Shown piece after piece: positions 27,862-35,711 of a DNA stretch of 64,000 nucleotides. Within the stretch, counting starts at the first letter, position 1; each line of letters begins with the position of its first letter. The notes under the pieces were generated by a model. It saw only the letters and a list, made by a program, of their open reading frames with translations, made no database searches and was not told where the DNA came from. The position numbers were made by a program, and so were the translations under genes. The DNA is from Blastococcus sp. Marseille-P5729 (lineage in GTDB: Bacteria > Actinomycetota > Actinomycetes > Mycobacteriales > Antricoccaceae): the NCBI RefSeq assembly GCF_900292035.1, contig NZ_OMPO01000001.1:627192-691191 (forward strand), in the 5' to 3' direction.

Positions 27862-28623
27862 GTGACTACCGGGGAGATCGTGCTGATGCTGGTCGGCGGT
27901 CTCCTCGGGGGCGGCATCAACGCCATCGCTGGCGGCGGCTCGCTGGTCGTCTTTCCTGCCCTGCTCGCCACCGGAATGTCCCCGTTGCAGGCCAATGTCA
28001 CCAACTCGGTCGCGCAGTGGCCGGGCTATCTCGGCGGAGTGCTCGGGTTTCGCCGAGAGCTGACGGGCCAGGCGCACCGCGTGCGGCAGGTCGTCGTCGC
28101 GGCCGTGATCGGGTCGGCGATCGGGTGCGCGCTGCTGCTGATGCTGCCGTCGTCCGCCTTCGATGCCGTCGTCCCGGCACTGGTGCTGCTGGCCGCGGTC
28201 ATGCTGTACTTCCAGCCCCGGCTGAAGCGGTACGCGACGGCACGGCAGCAGTCGAAGTCGGGTCCGGAATGGGAGCTGCCGGTCGCGGTCGGGCTCGGCG
28301 CCGTGTACGGCGGCTACTTCGGCGGCGCGCTCGGCGTCATCCTCCTCGGGGCGCTGGCGCTGGTCTCCCCTGACACGCTCCAGCGCAACAACGCGCTGAA
28401 GACCGCGATTTCGCTGGTGGTGTCGACCGTGACAGTGGTGGCCTTCGCGTTGTTCGGCCCGGTGGACTGGCTCGCCTTCGCGATCACCGCGCCATCAGCC
28501 CTCGTCGGCGGCGTACTGGGGGCGAGGACAGCACGCCGGATCCGCGACGACATCCTGCGCTGGGTAGTGATCCTGCTCAGCGTCGGCGTTGCAATCTGGC
28601 TGATCGTCGAGTCCCTCGGCTAG
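27862..28623 (+). CDS. TauE/SafE-family anion exporter
   Basis: A 253-aa integral membrane protein with about eight helices in two repeats. GGGINAIAGGGSLVVFPALL is the N-terminal hallmark and VYGGYFGGALGVILLGAL its repeat, separated by the loop RLKRYATARQQSKSG. TauE/SafE proteins move sulfite, sulfoacetate or other organic anions. It starts with GTG 10 nt after the ligase stop, so it is the third gene of the cyclase operon. Export or import of the organic acid handled by that operon is a reasonable guess. Confidence 0.9.
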   Translation: MTTGEIVLMLVGGLLGGGINAIAGGGSLVVFPALLATGMSPLQANVTNSVAQWPGYLGGVLGFRRELTGQAHRVRQVVVAAVIGSAIGCALLLMLPSSAFDAVVPALVLLAAVMLYFQPRLKRYATARQQSKSGPEWELPVAVGLGAVYGGYFGGALGVILLGALALVSPDTLQRNNALKTAISLVVSTVTVVAFALFGPVDWLAFAITAPSALVGGVLGARTARRIRDDILRWVVILLSVGVAIWLIVESLG

Positions 28624-29807
28624 AGCTCGCCGAGGTGGCTGATCTCGTTGACGAGCTTCACCACGGTTCGTCCGTCGTAGTAGTCGATCCTCGAGAGCGA
28701 GCACAGGTCGAGATTGATGCGGCGGGTGATCGCCAGCCCGCCGAGTGCCTCCCCCAGCAGCGCCTTGATGGGCGTGACATGGGTGACCACCAGGACCCGC
28801 TGCCCGTCGTGCTCCTTGCGCAACCTGTTGCGGACGGCGGCAACTCGCTCCAGGCACGCGGCCTGGCTCTCTCCGCCCGGCGGGGCGAGGTCCGTGGCCG
28901 AGGACCATCGTGCGAACGCGTCACCCCCGGCACGCTGCGCCTCACCGAAGGTGAGGCCCTCCCACTCTCCGAAGTCGACCTCGCGCAGCTCGTCCTCCAC
29001 GATGACCGGCACGCCGGTCACCGCGCTGACGGCCTCGGCCGTCTCGCGGGCTCGGCGCAGGGGTGAGCAGTAGATCGCGTCGATCCTCTGTGCACCGGCG
29101 ATGCGAGCCGCGGCCGCCGCGGCCTGGCGGGTGCCCTTCGCGGTTAGCGAGAGGTCGGTGCGGCCGCTGAAGCGCCGTTCGAGGGATTGCTCGGTCTCGC
29201 CGTGCCGCAGCAGTACCAGGCTGAGGTTCGGCGGCGGTCCGGGATGAGCGGTCAGCAGCGATGCGGCGGGCTCGTCGGCCGGCTCCGGATCATCGGCGCG
29301 CTTCTCGGTCGGCTGCGGCATCTCGCCCGGCTCGGCCACCCCGCGCACGGGCACCGGTGCGGACGGGGCCGCAGTGCGATGGACGTCTTTCTTGCCGGCG
29401 GCATCCATCGCCTCGTTCGCCAGCCGGTCGGCGTGTGAGTTCTCCGCACGTGGGATCCATACCAGCTCGACCCGGTCGAGTTGGTCGAGCAACCGCCGCG
29501 CCTGAAGGGCCAGAGGCTTCATCGCCGGGTGCTTGATCTTCCATCTCCCGGACATCTGCTCGATGACGAGCTTGGAGTCCATGCGCATCTCCAGCTCGGT
29601 GATACCCAGCTCGAGTGCGGCCTCCAGCGCGGCGATCAGACCGCGGTACTCGGCGACGTTGTTGCTGGCGGTGCCGATGTACTCCGAGCGCTCGGCGACG
29701 ACCAGCTCTGCCTCGGTGTCGAAGACGACCGCGCCGTAGCCGGCCTTGCCGGGGTTGCCCCGCGACCCGCCGTCGGCCATCGCCACATATCTGAACGGGC
29801 CGCTCAC
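28620..29807 (-). CDS. Bifunctional RNase H / histidine phosphatase (Rv2228c-like)
   Basis: 395 aa with two domains. The N-terminal type I RNase H (1-135) has the acidic residues Asp12 (MADGGSRGNPG), Glu53 (NNVAEYRGL), Asp77 (RMDSKLVIEQM) and Asp127 (NSHADRLAN). After a Pro-rich linker (~145-190) comes a phosphoglycerate-mutase-like phosphatase with LLRHGETEQS at 199-208 and a second His in VVTHVTPIK; this half resembles CobC alpha-ribazole phosphatase. The same fusion is known in Mycobacterium. It joins RNA/DNA hybrid removal with a cobalamin-related or acid phosphatase. It overlaps the zinc-ribbon gene by 4 nt. Confidence 0.95.
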   Translation of the reverse strand: MSGPFRYVAMADGGSRGNPGKAGYGAVVFDTEAELVVAERSEYIGTASNNVAEYRGLIAALEAALELGITELEMRMDSKLVIEQMSGRWKIKHPAMKPLALQARRLLDQLDRVELVWIPRAENSHADRLANEAMDAAGKKDVHRTAAPSAPVPVRGVAEPGEMPQPTEKRADDPEPADEPAASLLTAHPGPPPNLSLVLLRHGETEQSLERRFSGRTDLSLTAKGTRQAAAAAARIAGAQRIDAIYCSPLRRARETAEAVSAVTGVPVIVEDELREVDFGEWEGLTFGEAQRAGGDAFARWSSATDLAPPGGESQAACLERVAAVRNRLRKEHDGQRVLVVTHVTPIKALLGEALGGLAITRRINLDLCSLSRIDYYDGRTVVKLVNEISHLGEL

Positions 29808-30544
29808 AGCCCGGACTCGTTAGTGCGGACCAGGATGCAGCGGCAGGACTCGCACCGCACGATCTCACTGGGCGCCGCGGCCCGGACCGCGGCGAGCTCT
29901 GATCCGGCGAGCTCGAGGCGGCAGCCGCCACACCGCCGCTGGGTCAGCAGGGCAGCTCCGGGGACGCCGGTACCTCGGATCTTGTCGTAGAGCGCGACCA
30001 GCTCATTGGGGATGGTGCTCGCGATCGAACTGCGCTGGGTCTCGGTCATCGACGTCTGCTGGTCGATCTCCGCCCACTTCTCGTCGCGCTGGATCAGCGC
30101 GGAGGCACGGATCTCCTCGACGGCCTGGCGGGCCTTGCCCACCTCCTCCAGCTGGGTGTCGAGCTGCTCAGCACGCTCCATGAGCTCGAGCTCCTGGTCC
30201 TCCAGCAGCGTCTGACGCCGGTGCAGGGTCTGCATCTCGTGCTCGAGCGCGGTGACGTCCTTAGCGCTGCTGACCGCGCCGGAGTCGAGTCGCTGCTGGT
30301 TGCGCTCGATGCGCTTGCGCACACTGTCGATGTCGCTCTCCAGACGCTGCATCTCTCGCCCCAGGTCGTTGCGGGCGGTCTCGGTGTCGATGACGTCACC
30401 CCGCGTCGCACTGAGCTGCTGATCGGCTTCCTCGATGGTCTTCAGCTGCGGGATGGCGCCGCGCTCATGACGCAGCCGGTTGAGCTGCTTGTCGACATCG
30501 GCGAGCTCGAGCAGCCGCAGCTGCTCACGGGGTTCGATCTGCAC
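29804..30544 (-). CDS. Coiled-coil zinc-ribbon protein (Rv2229c-like)
   Basis: 246 aa with a long coiled coil (about 10-165, for example LRHERGAIPQLKTIEEADQQ) and a C-terminal C4 zinc ribbon: CGGC near 205 and CESC near 233. This fits the C4-type zinc-ribbon family (DUF164) that neighbours RNase H and Nif3 genes in actinobacteria. The GTG at 30544 is chosen because TAGGGT lies exactly 7 nt upstream, a leaderless arrangement; a GTG at 30553 is in frame. A role in nucleic-acid or tRNA-related processes is suspected from context only. Confidence 0.9.
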   Translation of the reverse strand: MQIEPREQLRLLELADVDKQLNRLRHERGAIPQLKTIEEADQQLSATRGDVIDTETARNDLGREMQRLESDIDSVRKRIERNQQRLDSGAVSSAKDVTALEHEMQTLHRRQTLLEDQELELMERAEQLDTQLEEVGKARQAVEEIRASALIQRDEKWAEIDQQTSMTETQRSSIASTIPNELVALYDKIRGTGVPGAALLTQRRCGGCRLELAGSELAAVRAAAPSEIVRCESCRCILVRTNESGL

Positions 30545-30551
30545 GGAGCCC

Positions 30552-30557
30552 ACCCTA
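30552..30557 (-). promoter_or_regulatory. -10 element of the zinc-ribbon/RNase H operon
   Basis: TAGGGT (minus strand), 7 nt before the GTG at 30544. Confidence 0.5.
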
Positions 30558-30589
30558 CCCGCAGCCCGCGCCGTCCTCCGGCGGTCGAG

Positions 30590-31705
30590 TCAGGCCCGGA
30601 CGGTCCACGGATCGGTGCAGATCTCCGACACTGAGGTCTGCAGATCAGGACCGAGCCGCTCGGTCAGGATCCGGGCCACGAGCGGCAGCCAGGTCGACTC
30701 GGTAGCCCAGTGGCCGGCGTCCACCAGTGCCGGGCCGCCGTCGGCGAGGTGCTCACTCGCGGGATGGTGCCGTAGATCGGCGGTGACATAGGCATCGACG
30801 CGTGCGCGGGCCGCGTCCGCCAGGTGGCTGTCGCCTGATCCGCCGAGCACGGCCACGCGGCGAATCTCACGGTCGGGATCGCCGGCCGCGCGGATGCCGA
30901 CCGGCGCCGCCGGTAGCGCCCCGGCGAGATGCGCGGTGAACGTGCGCAGGGTCATCGGCGTCGCCAGCTCCCCGACCCGTCCCAGACCCTGGTCCGTCGG
31001 CAGCGGCACCATCGCGAGGAGATCGAAGGCCGGCTCCTCATAGGGATGGGCGGCCCGCAGCGCTTCGATCACCGCCGTACGGCGCCGCGGCTCGAGCACC
31101 ATCTCGACGCGGGTCTCGGGAACCTCCTCGGCCCGTCCCCGCTCCCCGATCGCCGGGTTCGCGGCCTCCCCCGGCGTGAAGGTGCCGACGCCGGTGCCCA
31201 GGAAGGCGCATCTGGAGTAGTCGCCGATCGCGCCCGCGCCGGCGTCCGCGAGCGCATCGATGACTTTCGATGCATCGTCATGCGGGACGAAGGTGACGAT
31301 CTTCTCGAGCCGGAGCTCGTTGGCCGGTACCAGCGGCGTGGTGTCGCGCAGTCCGACGGCGTCCGCGAGCGCGTCATTGACCCCGTCGCGGGCGCGGTCG
31401 GCGTTGGTGTGGGCGTTGAACAGCGCAAGGTCGTTCTTGATGGCCGCACGTAGGATCTGCCCCTTGGACGTCGTCGACGGGATCTGGCTGGCGCCCCTCA
31501 GCAGCAGCGGGTGGTGGGTGAGCAGCAGATCGGCGCCCGACGCGATCGCCTCGGCGACAGTCTGCGCAGTGGGATCGAGCGCGAGGTGCACGTGCCGGAC
31601 CGGCTGGTCCGGATCACCGCTGATCAGGCCCACGCTGTCCCAGGACTCCGCGAGCGCGGGCGGGTACAGCTCGTCGAGTACGGCGATGACGTCGGCGAGT
31701 CTCAT
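30590..31705 (-). CDS. Nif3-like dinuclear metal-centre protein
   Basis: A 371-aa NIF3/GTP-cyclohydrolase-I-type-2 family protein. MRLADVIAVLDELYPPALAESWDSVGL is the N-terminus and TAQTVAEAIASGADLLLTHHPLLL carries the metal-binding His64/His65. A PII-like insert lies mid-protein (IVTFVPHDDASKVIDALADA). GGSGDSHLADAARARVDAYV and the late VDAGHWATESTWLP complete the metal site. Members form hexameric rings; the biochemical role is unsettled. It is part of the conserved order Nif3 - zinc ribbon - RNase H. Confidence 0.95.
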   Translation of the reverse strand: MRLADVIAVLDELYPPALAESWDSVGLISGDPDQPVRHVHLALDPTAQTVAEAIASGADLLLTHHPLLLRGASQIPSTTSKGQILRAAIKNDLALFNAHTNADRARDGVNDALADAVGLRDTTPLVPANELRLEKIVTFVPHDDASKVIDALADAGAGAIGDYSRCAFLGTGVGTFTPGEAANPAIGERGRAEEVPETRVEMVLEPRRRTAVIEALRAAHPYEEPAFDLLAMVPLPTDQGLGRVGELATPMTLRTFTAHLAGALPAAPVGIRAAGDPDREIRRVAVLGGSGDSHLADAARARVDAYVTADLRHHPASEHLADGGPALVDAGHWATESTWLPLVARILTERLGPDLQTSVSEICTDPWTVRA

Positions 31706-31847
31706 GGCTCCGATTGTGCCAACCCCCTGTCGTTGCCCTCCAACAGCGCGCCATTACCTGCACGGGCGTTCCTCCCGGGATCTGGTGCAGCACGCGTTCA
31801 GGCCCCGGTCGCCTGCGCGCCTCTAACGAATGGGCTTCCGTTCGGGC

Positions 31848-32858
31848 TCAGTCCAGGGCCGCCAACAGGTCCGCGATTCCTGGATAGGTCGAGTCATCTG
31901 CGATCACCCGTTCGAGGTCTTTCCGCGCCAGCGCCTTCTTCCCCTGTTGTGCATTTAGGATCGCGCGTTCTAGGAGGGCACGGTGCCGGATAGCGGGATC
32001 AGTCGAGCGGCGCTTCAGCGCCTCTTTGAATGCCTCCTTTGAGGCGTCAGGCATTCCGAGCTCGCGTAGAGCTACGGCACGCAACATCAGCAGGAAGGCG
32101 GATTGGTCGTCCGCGTTAGCCGTACCGTCGGTCAATTTGACTACGTCGTCGTGCCGTCCGGCGTCCGAATACAGTTCCGCGAGCGAGATCGCGGCAGTGT
32201 AAGTCGGATCGAGCTGTTCCACTGTGTCGATGGCCAAGTCCAGACGACCTGTGCCCTGACCGATTTCTGCGAGCGCAAGTCCAATAGCCTCGCGGCTCAT
32301 CGGCAGTTCGGCGGTGACGCCGGGGGCGATCTCCAAAGACACCTCGGTAGCGTTCATGTATTTCTTGAAGAAGGAATCGTCTGTTGGCTCGATCCCCGCG
32401 TTGAACGCGAACCCAAGGCAGCGTTCCGCGCGCTCGTAATCCTTCCCGGCGTATGCGAGAAGGCCCGAGACGGCGGAGGCGATGGGACGGTACTCCGCGT
32501 GCGACATGCCGATCTGCTCTATCTCCGCGGCGCGCTGCTTGCCGAACACCTCTGCATGCAGCGCCTTCTCCCCCGCGGGGGCAAACAAGCCTGGTTTGTT
32601 CGGTTTCGTCGACTTTCCCACGGGCACGCCCCGAACCGCGGAACGCGAGGCAGATCCGCGAGAAGATCGGCCGCCGGCGACAGTAGAAGAATGGGAAAGC
32701 CCCGTGCCCGGGATTCCGATCGTTCGCGTTACTCCACCGCGCGCCGTTTTCGTGACGCGGTAGCCCTTCCCGCCCGCCGAGTAACTCACCCCCGATTTAG
32801 AGACAGTCATGCGGACGCCCGGGGCGAGCTTGAAACTCTTGCGCATTCGAAATCCCAT
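31848..32858 (-). CDS. DUF4236 protein with C-terminal TPR-like helices
   Basis: 336 aa from the ATG at 32858, chosen because DUF4236 begins exactly with this pattern (MGFRMRKSFKLAPGVRM, then SKSGVSYSAGGKGYRV, ending TIGIPGTGLSHSS). An ATG four codons upstream (32870) is possible. A Ser/Arg-rich linker follows, then a helical region with TPR-like units (AYAGKDYERAERCLGFAFNA; LAELYSDAGRHDDVVKL; LERAILNAQQGKKALARKDL). DUF4236 appears on phage-linked and accessory proteins and its role is unknown. It sits at the start of the accessory patch running to tRNA-Val. Confidence 0.8.
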   Translation of the reverse strand: MGFRMRKSFKLAPGVRMTVSKSGVSYSAGGKGYRVTKTARGGVTRTIGIPGTGLSHSSTVAGGRSSRGSASRSAVRGVPVGKSTKPNKPGLFAPAGEKALHAEVFGKQRAAEIEQIGMSHAEYRPIASAVSGLLAYAGKDYERAERCLGFAFNAGIEPTDDSFFKKYMNATEVSLEIAPGVTAELPMSREAIGLALAEIGQGTGRLDLAIDTVEQLDPTYTAAISLAELYSDAGRHDDVVKLTDGTANADDQSAFLLMLRAVALRELGMPDASKEAFKEALKRRSTDPAIRHRALLERAILNAQQGKKALARKDLERVIADDSTYPGIADLLAALD

Positions 32859-32927
32859 GTCAGCGAACATAACCGACCTGGGAAGGAAACCGGTCCGATC
32901 GACAGGCTTCGGACCCGGAAGGACTCC

Positions 32928-33287
32928 GTGACTCCCTTGCGCAACACCGACTCGCAGTGGGTCACAAAACCGGCCGACGCGGCGAACATCAAGCTCATGC
33001 GCGAGAATGGTGCAACCGGCGCATTCCTCATTGGCAAGCGTCGCCATGGATGTGCTGTTCGGCCCGGCGTGCACCGCGTCTCATCGAGCGCGATTCCGGC
33101 CGACCCGGCGCTCGTCGACGACTGGTCGCAGATCCGGCTGAAGGTCCGCGAGGCCGAGCACATCCTCGCATCCAGCCAGGCCGGCGGCCTATTCGACAAG
33201 AACCTTGCCAAGCTGCGCGCCGAAGGCCGCTACGACATCAAAGTCGGCGGGCTCCGGGCACTCGCCGTTGTCCACCTCGCCGCGTAA
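32928..33287 (+). CDS. Hypothetical 119-aa protein
   Basis: Not recognised. From a GTG preceded by GGAAGGA the frame reads a polar protein with a helical C-terminal half (WSQIRLKVREAEHILASS, then KNLAKLRAEGRYDIKVGG). A strong bidirectional terminator lies 16 nt after its stop, which supports a real transcript ending here. Base use is slightly less GC-rich than the core. It diverges from the DUF4236 gene. An open frame extends upstream as antisense of that gene and is not part of the product. Confidence 0.45.
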   Translation: MTPLRNTDSQWVTKPADAANIKLMRENGATGAFLIGKRRHGCAVRPGVHRVSSSAIPADPALVDDWSQIRLKVREAEHILASSQAGGLFDKNLAKLRAEGRYDIKVGGLRALAVVHLAA

Positions 33288-33302
33288 GCGGCGCCGTGAA
33301 CG

Positions 33303-33340
33303 GGCGTGGCCGGGTGCATTCCTCCCCACCCGGCCACGCC
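33303..33340. terminator. Bidirectional terminator
   Basis: A 14-bp perfect stem (33303-33316 with 33327-33340) and a 10-nt loop sit between convergent genes ending at 33287 and 33353. Confidence 0.85.
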
Positions 33341-33352
33341 GACCACGAATCA

Positions 33353-33574
33353 CTAAGACTTCGACTGCTCCCGTGCGATACGGCGAGCCTCAGCGCGAAG
33401 CGCCGAACGGTCAACCTTCACTCCGGCAGAGGTCAGTTCGCGTTCGAGCTTGCGGAGGATCTCGTCCTCACTCGCACCCGCGCGAACCGATACCTCACTC
33501 GGCAGCTTCTTCGTCACGTCGCGGAGCACCTTGTCTAACGCGCCCTTGTTGAACTCAACGTCGCCCACTATCAC
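33353..33574 (-). CDS. Small hypothetical protein
   Basis: 73 aa from a GTG at 33574 with GGAAAGTGG upstream. A short strand (VIVGDVEFN) is followed by basic helices (ALDKVLRDVTKKLPSEV; EILRKLERELTSAGVKVD; EARRIAREQ). It resembles small phage or accessory proteins, possibly nucleic-acid binding, but I do not recognise the family. It ends at a strong terminator. Confidence 0.5.
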   Translation of the reverse strand: MIVGDVEFNKGALDKVLRDVTKKLPSEVSVRAGASEDEILRKLERELTSAGVKVDRSALRAEARRIAREQSKS

Positions 33575-33870
33575 GCACCCACTTTCCGTAATCGGGCCGG
33601 CTCGTTCGGTGCCGATGTGGGGAAACCTAGCCTGATCACCCGACACTAATGCGGTTCGGTGCACCGGCAAACCGGCGGACGTCGACTTGGGGGGAACCGG
33701 CAACTCGGCCGCTGAGCCTCTCAGCGGTGAGATGAATCGCGGAGCAGGGCATTGAAACTGTCAGCGGCGCAGCCTAGATTGGGTTCTACCGAGACCCGCT
33801 GTCCGAATAGTCGTCCTCTGGCGCGCGTGCTCCTGATCTGGAGCTAGGGCAGCGGGTCGCCTGTTCTCCG
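33575..33870. other. Stretch without a recognisable gene
   Basis: Relatively AT-rich for this genome. Only shadow frames of low plausibility were seen, and no RNA gene or repeat was found. Confidence 0.4.
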
Positions 33871-34557
33871 CTACTTGCAGAAGTGCCACAAGGTGCCCGT
33901 CGGATAGTAGGTTCTCGGTCGAATTAGCGCCAGGTGCTTCGGGTTGGCCTTCTTGTGCGTTCGACAGCCACGATTGATTGCGCCCGCGATCATGTCCGCC
34001 AATTGGATCCCGATGTTGGCCCGCGAGTCGTCGAACTTCACTGTCGCGATTGTGCCGGGTGTCTCGCGGTTGACCATTCGGGTCAGATACTCGGAGTCCT
34101 GGACGCCGAATGCCTTCGTATCCTGACCGTCGATGATGATCTTCGCGTCGGTGATCTGTCCGAAGTTCTTCGTCAGCAACATGCGTAGCGCGTAGGCTTT
34201 GAGCGCCTGAGGCTCCGACCGCAATTTCGTGCTGTAGATTTTCGCTTTGTCGATGACAATCGCCCGCACATCGAAATTGATCGTCGCGACGTGGGCGAAG
34301 AACGCATCCTTGACGCTCTCCTTCGTCGAGCTGTACTTGAACTCTCGCGTATGTCTGGTCGCTGTCCTGCACACGGCGACTTGGGCCGCGAGTCTCTGGA
34401 TTTCGAATGGATCGCGAAAGATGCAGGCAGCCATCACCAAGTGGCTCGTTGAGCCCTGACCGATCTTCAGACCTCCGTCTCCGGAGTCATCTATGAATAC
34501 GTGCAAGTCCGGTCGAGCCCCATTCGAATTCCGCCTGGTGTCACGTCGCGTGCTCAA
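33871..34557 (-). CDS. DUF3800-domain protein
   Basis: 228 aa. LHVFIDDSGDGGLKIGQGS is the DUF3800 start, with the paired aspartates thought to sit on an RNase H-like fold. KIIIDGQDTKAFGVQDSEYL provides a middle acidic motif and SRANIGIQLADMIAGAINRG the C-terminal Q-x-A-D motif. DUF3800 genes are typical cargo of phages, integrative elements and defence islands, and the arrangement suggests a metal-dependent nuclease. Codon use and GC are lower than in the neighbours, consistent with transfer. No partner gene that would form a known defence system lies beside it. Confidence 0.82.
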   Translation of the reverse strand: MSTRRDTRRNSNGARPDLHVFIDDSGDGGLKIGQGSTSHLVMAACIFRDPFEIQRLAAQVAVCRTATRHTREFKYSSTKESVKDAFFAHVATINFDVRAIVIDKAKIYSTKLRSEPQALKAYALRMLLTKNFGQITDAKIIIDGQDTKAFGVQDSEYLTRMVNRETPGTIATVKFDDSRANIGIQLADMIAGAINRGCRTHKKANPKHLALIRPRTYYPTGTLWHFCK

Positions 34558-34581
34558 CTCTATTCAGCAAGAAGGACGCAA

Positions 34582-34609
34582 ACTGCCCGCCCCCCGATGG
34601 GGCGGGCAG
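34582..34609 (-). terminator. Terminator after the two small genes
   Basis: ACTGCCCGCCCC pairs perfectly with GGGGCGGGCAGT around CGAT; on the minus strand it is followed by TTTG. It lies 31 nt beyond the stop at 34640. Confidence 0.85.
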
Positions 34610-34639
34610 TACGGCTGTCGGCGATGGCTGTAAGCGCGA

Positions 34640-34870
34640 TTACCGCGCGGCGTCGAACGCCTCGACGAGCTCAGACAGCGCTTGCGCAGGCACGCGATCT
34701 TGGTCGACCGTCAGCGCGGTCACCTCGACGTACACCAGCGGTTCGCCGAGCTGGCCGTCGGTGACGGTCTGTTCGAGCGTGATCCGGCACGGCTTGCCGT
34801 CGTCGTCGACGGGTACGGCGTCGGCCGTGCGTGAGTGCCACGTCATCGGCACTTCGTCGGCGTGGTGCAT
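34640..34870 (-). CDS. Small hypothetical protein of the tRNA-Val patch
   Basis: 76 aa, not recognised. The middle (CRITLEQTVTDGQLGEPLVY, then VEVTALTVDQDRVP) looks like a beta-rich small domain with a helical end (ALSELVEAFDAAR). It follows the next gene by 6 nt and is closed by a strong terminator, so the two form one short operon. Size and tRNA-proximal position suggest phage or integrative-element origin. An internal ATG nine codons in could also be the start. Confidence 0.55.
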   Translation of the reverse strand: MHHADEVPMTWHSRTADAVPVDDDGKPCRITLEQTVTDGQLGEPLVYVEVTALTVDQDRVPAQALSELVEAFDAAR

Positions 34871-34876
34871 GCTGGT

Positions 34877-35131
34877 CTACTTCGCCCACGCGGGCTGATG
34901 CTCGATCGCCTGCTCGAACTCCGCGACTGCCTGCGCGTTCGCGCTGAGGTCGTGCTCGCTGGCGATCTGCCAGAACTCGTCGGGCTCGACCGGGCAGACG
35001 TAGCCGTGCTCGGTGTGCTCGATGATCCGGTCGGCAATCGCCTCGATGTCGTAGTCGGCGACCCGCCCCGTCAACGGCTCGATGATTGCCCGCTGAATAG
35101 CGACGGTCCGGGTCACGTAGGTCGTGCTCAT
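34877..35131 (-). CDS. Small hypothetical protein adjacent to tRNA-Val
   Basis: 84 aa from the ATG at 35131, with GGGAGGAA upstream. The sequence contains RTVAIQRAIIEPLTGRVADY and IEAIADRIIEHTEHGYVCPV, then EFWQIASEHDLSANAQ, and appears compact, alpha/beta and acidic. A much longer frame runs upstream through tRNA-Val and the tandem repeat, but this is non-coding. It is the first gene after the tRNA 3' end, where integrated elements usually carry small regulators. Not recognised beyond that. Confidence 0.6.
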   Translation of the reverse strand: MSTTYVTRTVAIQRAIIEPLTGRVADYDIEAIADRIIEHTEHGYVCPVEPDEFWQIASEHDLSANAQAVAEFEQAIEHQPAWAK

Positions 35132-35179
35132 GGGTGCTGTTCCTCCCTGCCGGTCGGGAGTATCCAGCGCCGCCGGTTC

Positions 35180-35199
35180 TGGCACGAATCTGGCACGAG
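35180..35199. repeat. Direct repeat TGGCACGA beside tRNA-Val
   Basis: TGGCACGAA (35180-35188) and TGGCACGAG (35191-35199) are spaced 11 nt apart, 34 nt from the tRNA 3' end. This spacing resembles arm-type integrase sites, but no integrase gene is present. Confidence 0.4.
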
Positions 35200-35232
35200 G
35201 TCTGCTCTCGCGAGCATTTCCCCAGGTCAAAT

Positions 35233-35308
35233 TGGTGGGCGTAACAGGACTCGAACCTGTGGCCACTCGCTTGTAAGGCGAGCGCTCTACCAACTGAGCT
35301 ATACGCCC
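35233..35308 (-). tRNA. valT: tRNA-Val (anticodon TAC)
   Basis: 76 nt with CCA encoded. The 7-bp acceptor stem is GGGCGTA/TACGCCC, the D arm contains AGCTCAGTTGGTAGAGC, the anticodon stem is CTCGC/GCGAG with loop CTTACAA (TAC), and the T arm contains GGTTCGAGTCC. It reads GUA and other valine codons. The gene symbol is nominal. Confidence 0.96.
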
Positions 35309-35370
35309 CGGCATTCGGCCGCTTGAGTGTACTTGGCACGGCGTCTCGGCGTCGCTCCGCCTAGCGGCTC

Positions 35371-35705
35371 CGCTCGCTCGACGACCGTGGCGACGCCTCA
35401 CTCGGCGCGCGGGGCGGCTCGCTCGACGACCGTGGCGATGCCTCACTCGGCGCGCGGGGCGGCTCGCTGGACGACCGTGGCGATGCCTCACTCGGCGCGC
35501 GGGGCGGCTCGCTCGACGACCGTGGCGATGCCTCACTCGGCGCGCGGGGCGGCTCGCTCGACGACCGTGGCGACGCCTCACTCGGCGCGCGGGGCGGCTC
35601 GCTCGACGACCGTGGCGACGCCTCACTCGGCGCGCGGGGCGGCTCGCTCGACGACCGTGGCGACGCCTCACTCGGCGCGCGGGGCGGCTCACTCGACGAG
35701 CGTGG
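35371..35705. repeat. 45-bp minisatellite, seven copies plus a partial
   Basis: A unit beginning GGCTCGCTCGACGACCGTGG and ending CTCGGCGCGCGGGGC repeats at 35371, 35416, 35461, 35506, 35551, 35596 and 35641, with a partial copy at 35686. Copies differ mainly at one T/C position. Because 45 is divisible by 3, all frames stay open and give spurious Arg-rich or Ala-rich repeat ORFs. There are no spacers, so it is not a CRISPR. It lies between tRNA-Val and the next gene's 3' end. Confidence 0.92.
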
Positions 35706-35711
35706 ATTACC

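Noticed and set aside
26052-28004. A 650-codon minus-strand frame
   Set aside because: Shadow of the cyclase, ligase and TauE genes; no motif.
34877-35692. Arg-rich repeat protein through tRNA-Val and the 45-bp array
   Set aside because: The frame crosses a tRNA gene and a minisatellite whose unit is a multiple of three; the opposite frames are open too. Only the 84-aa end has a ribosome-binding site.
35371-35705. CRISPR array
   Set aside because: The copies are directly contiguous with no unique spacers and there are no cas genes.
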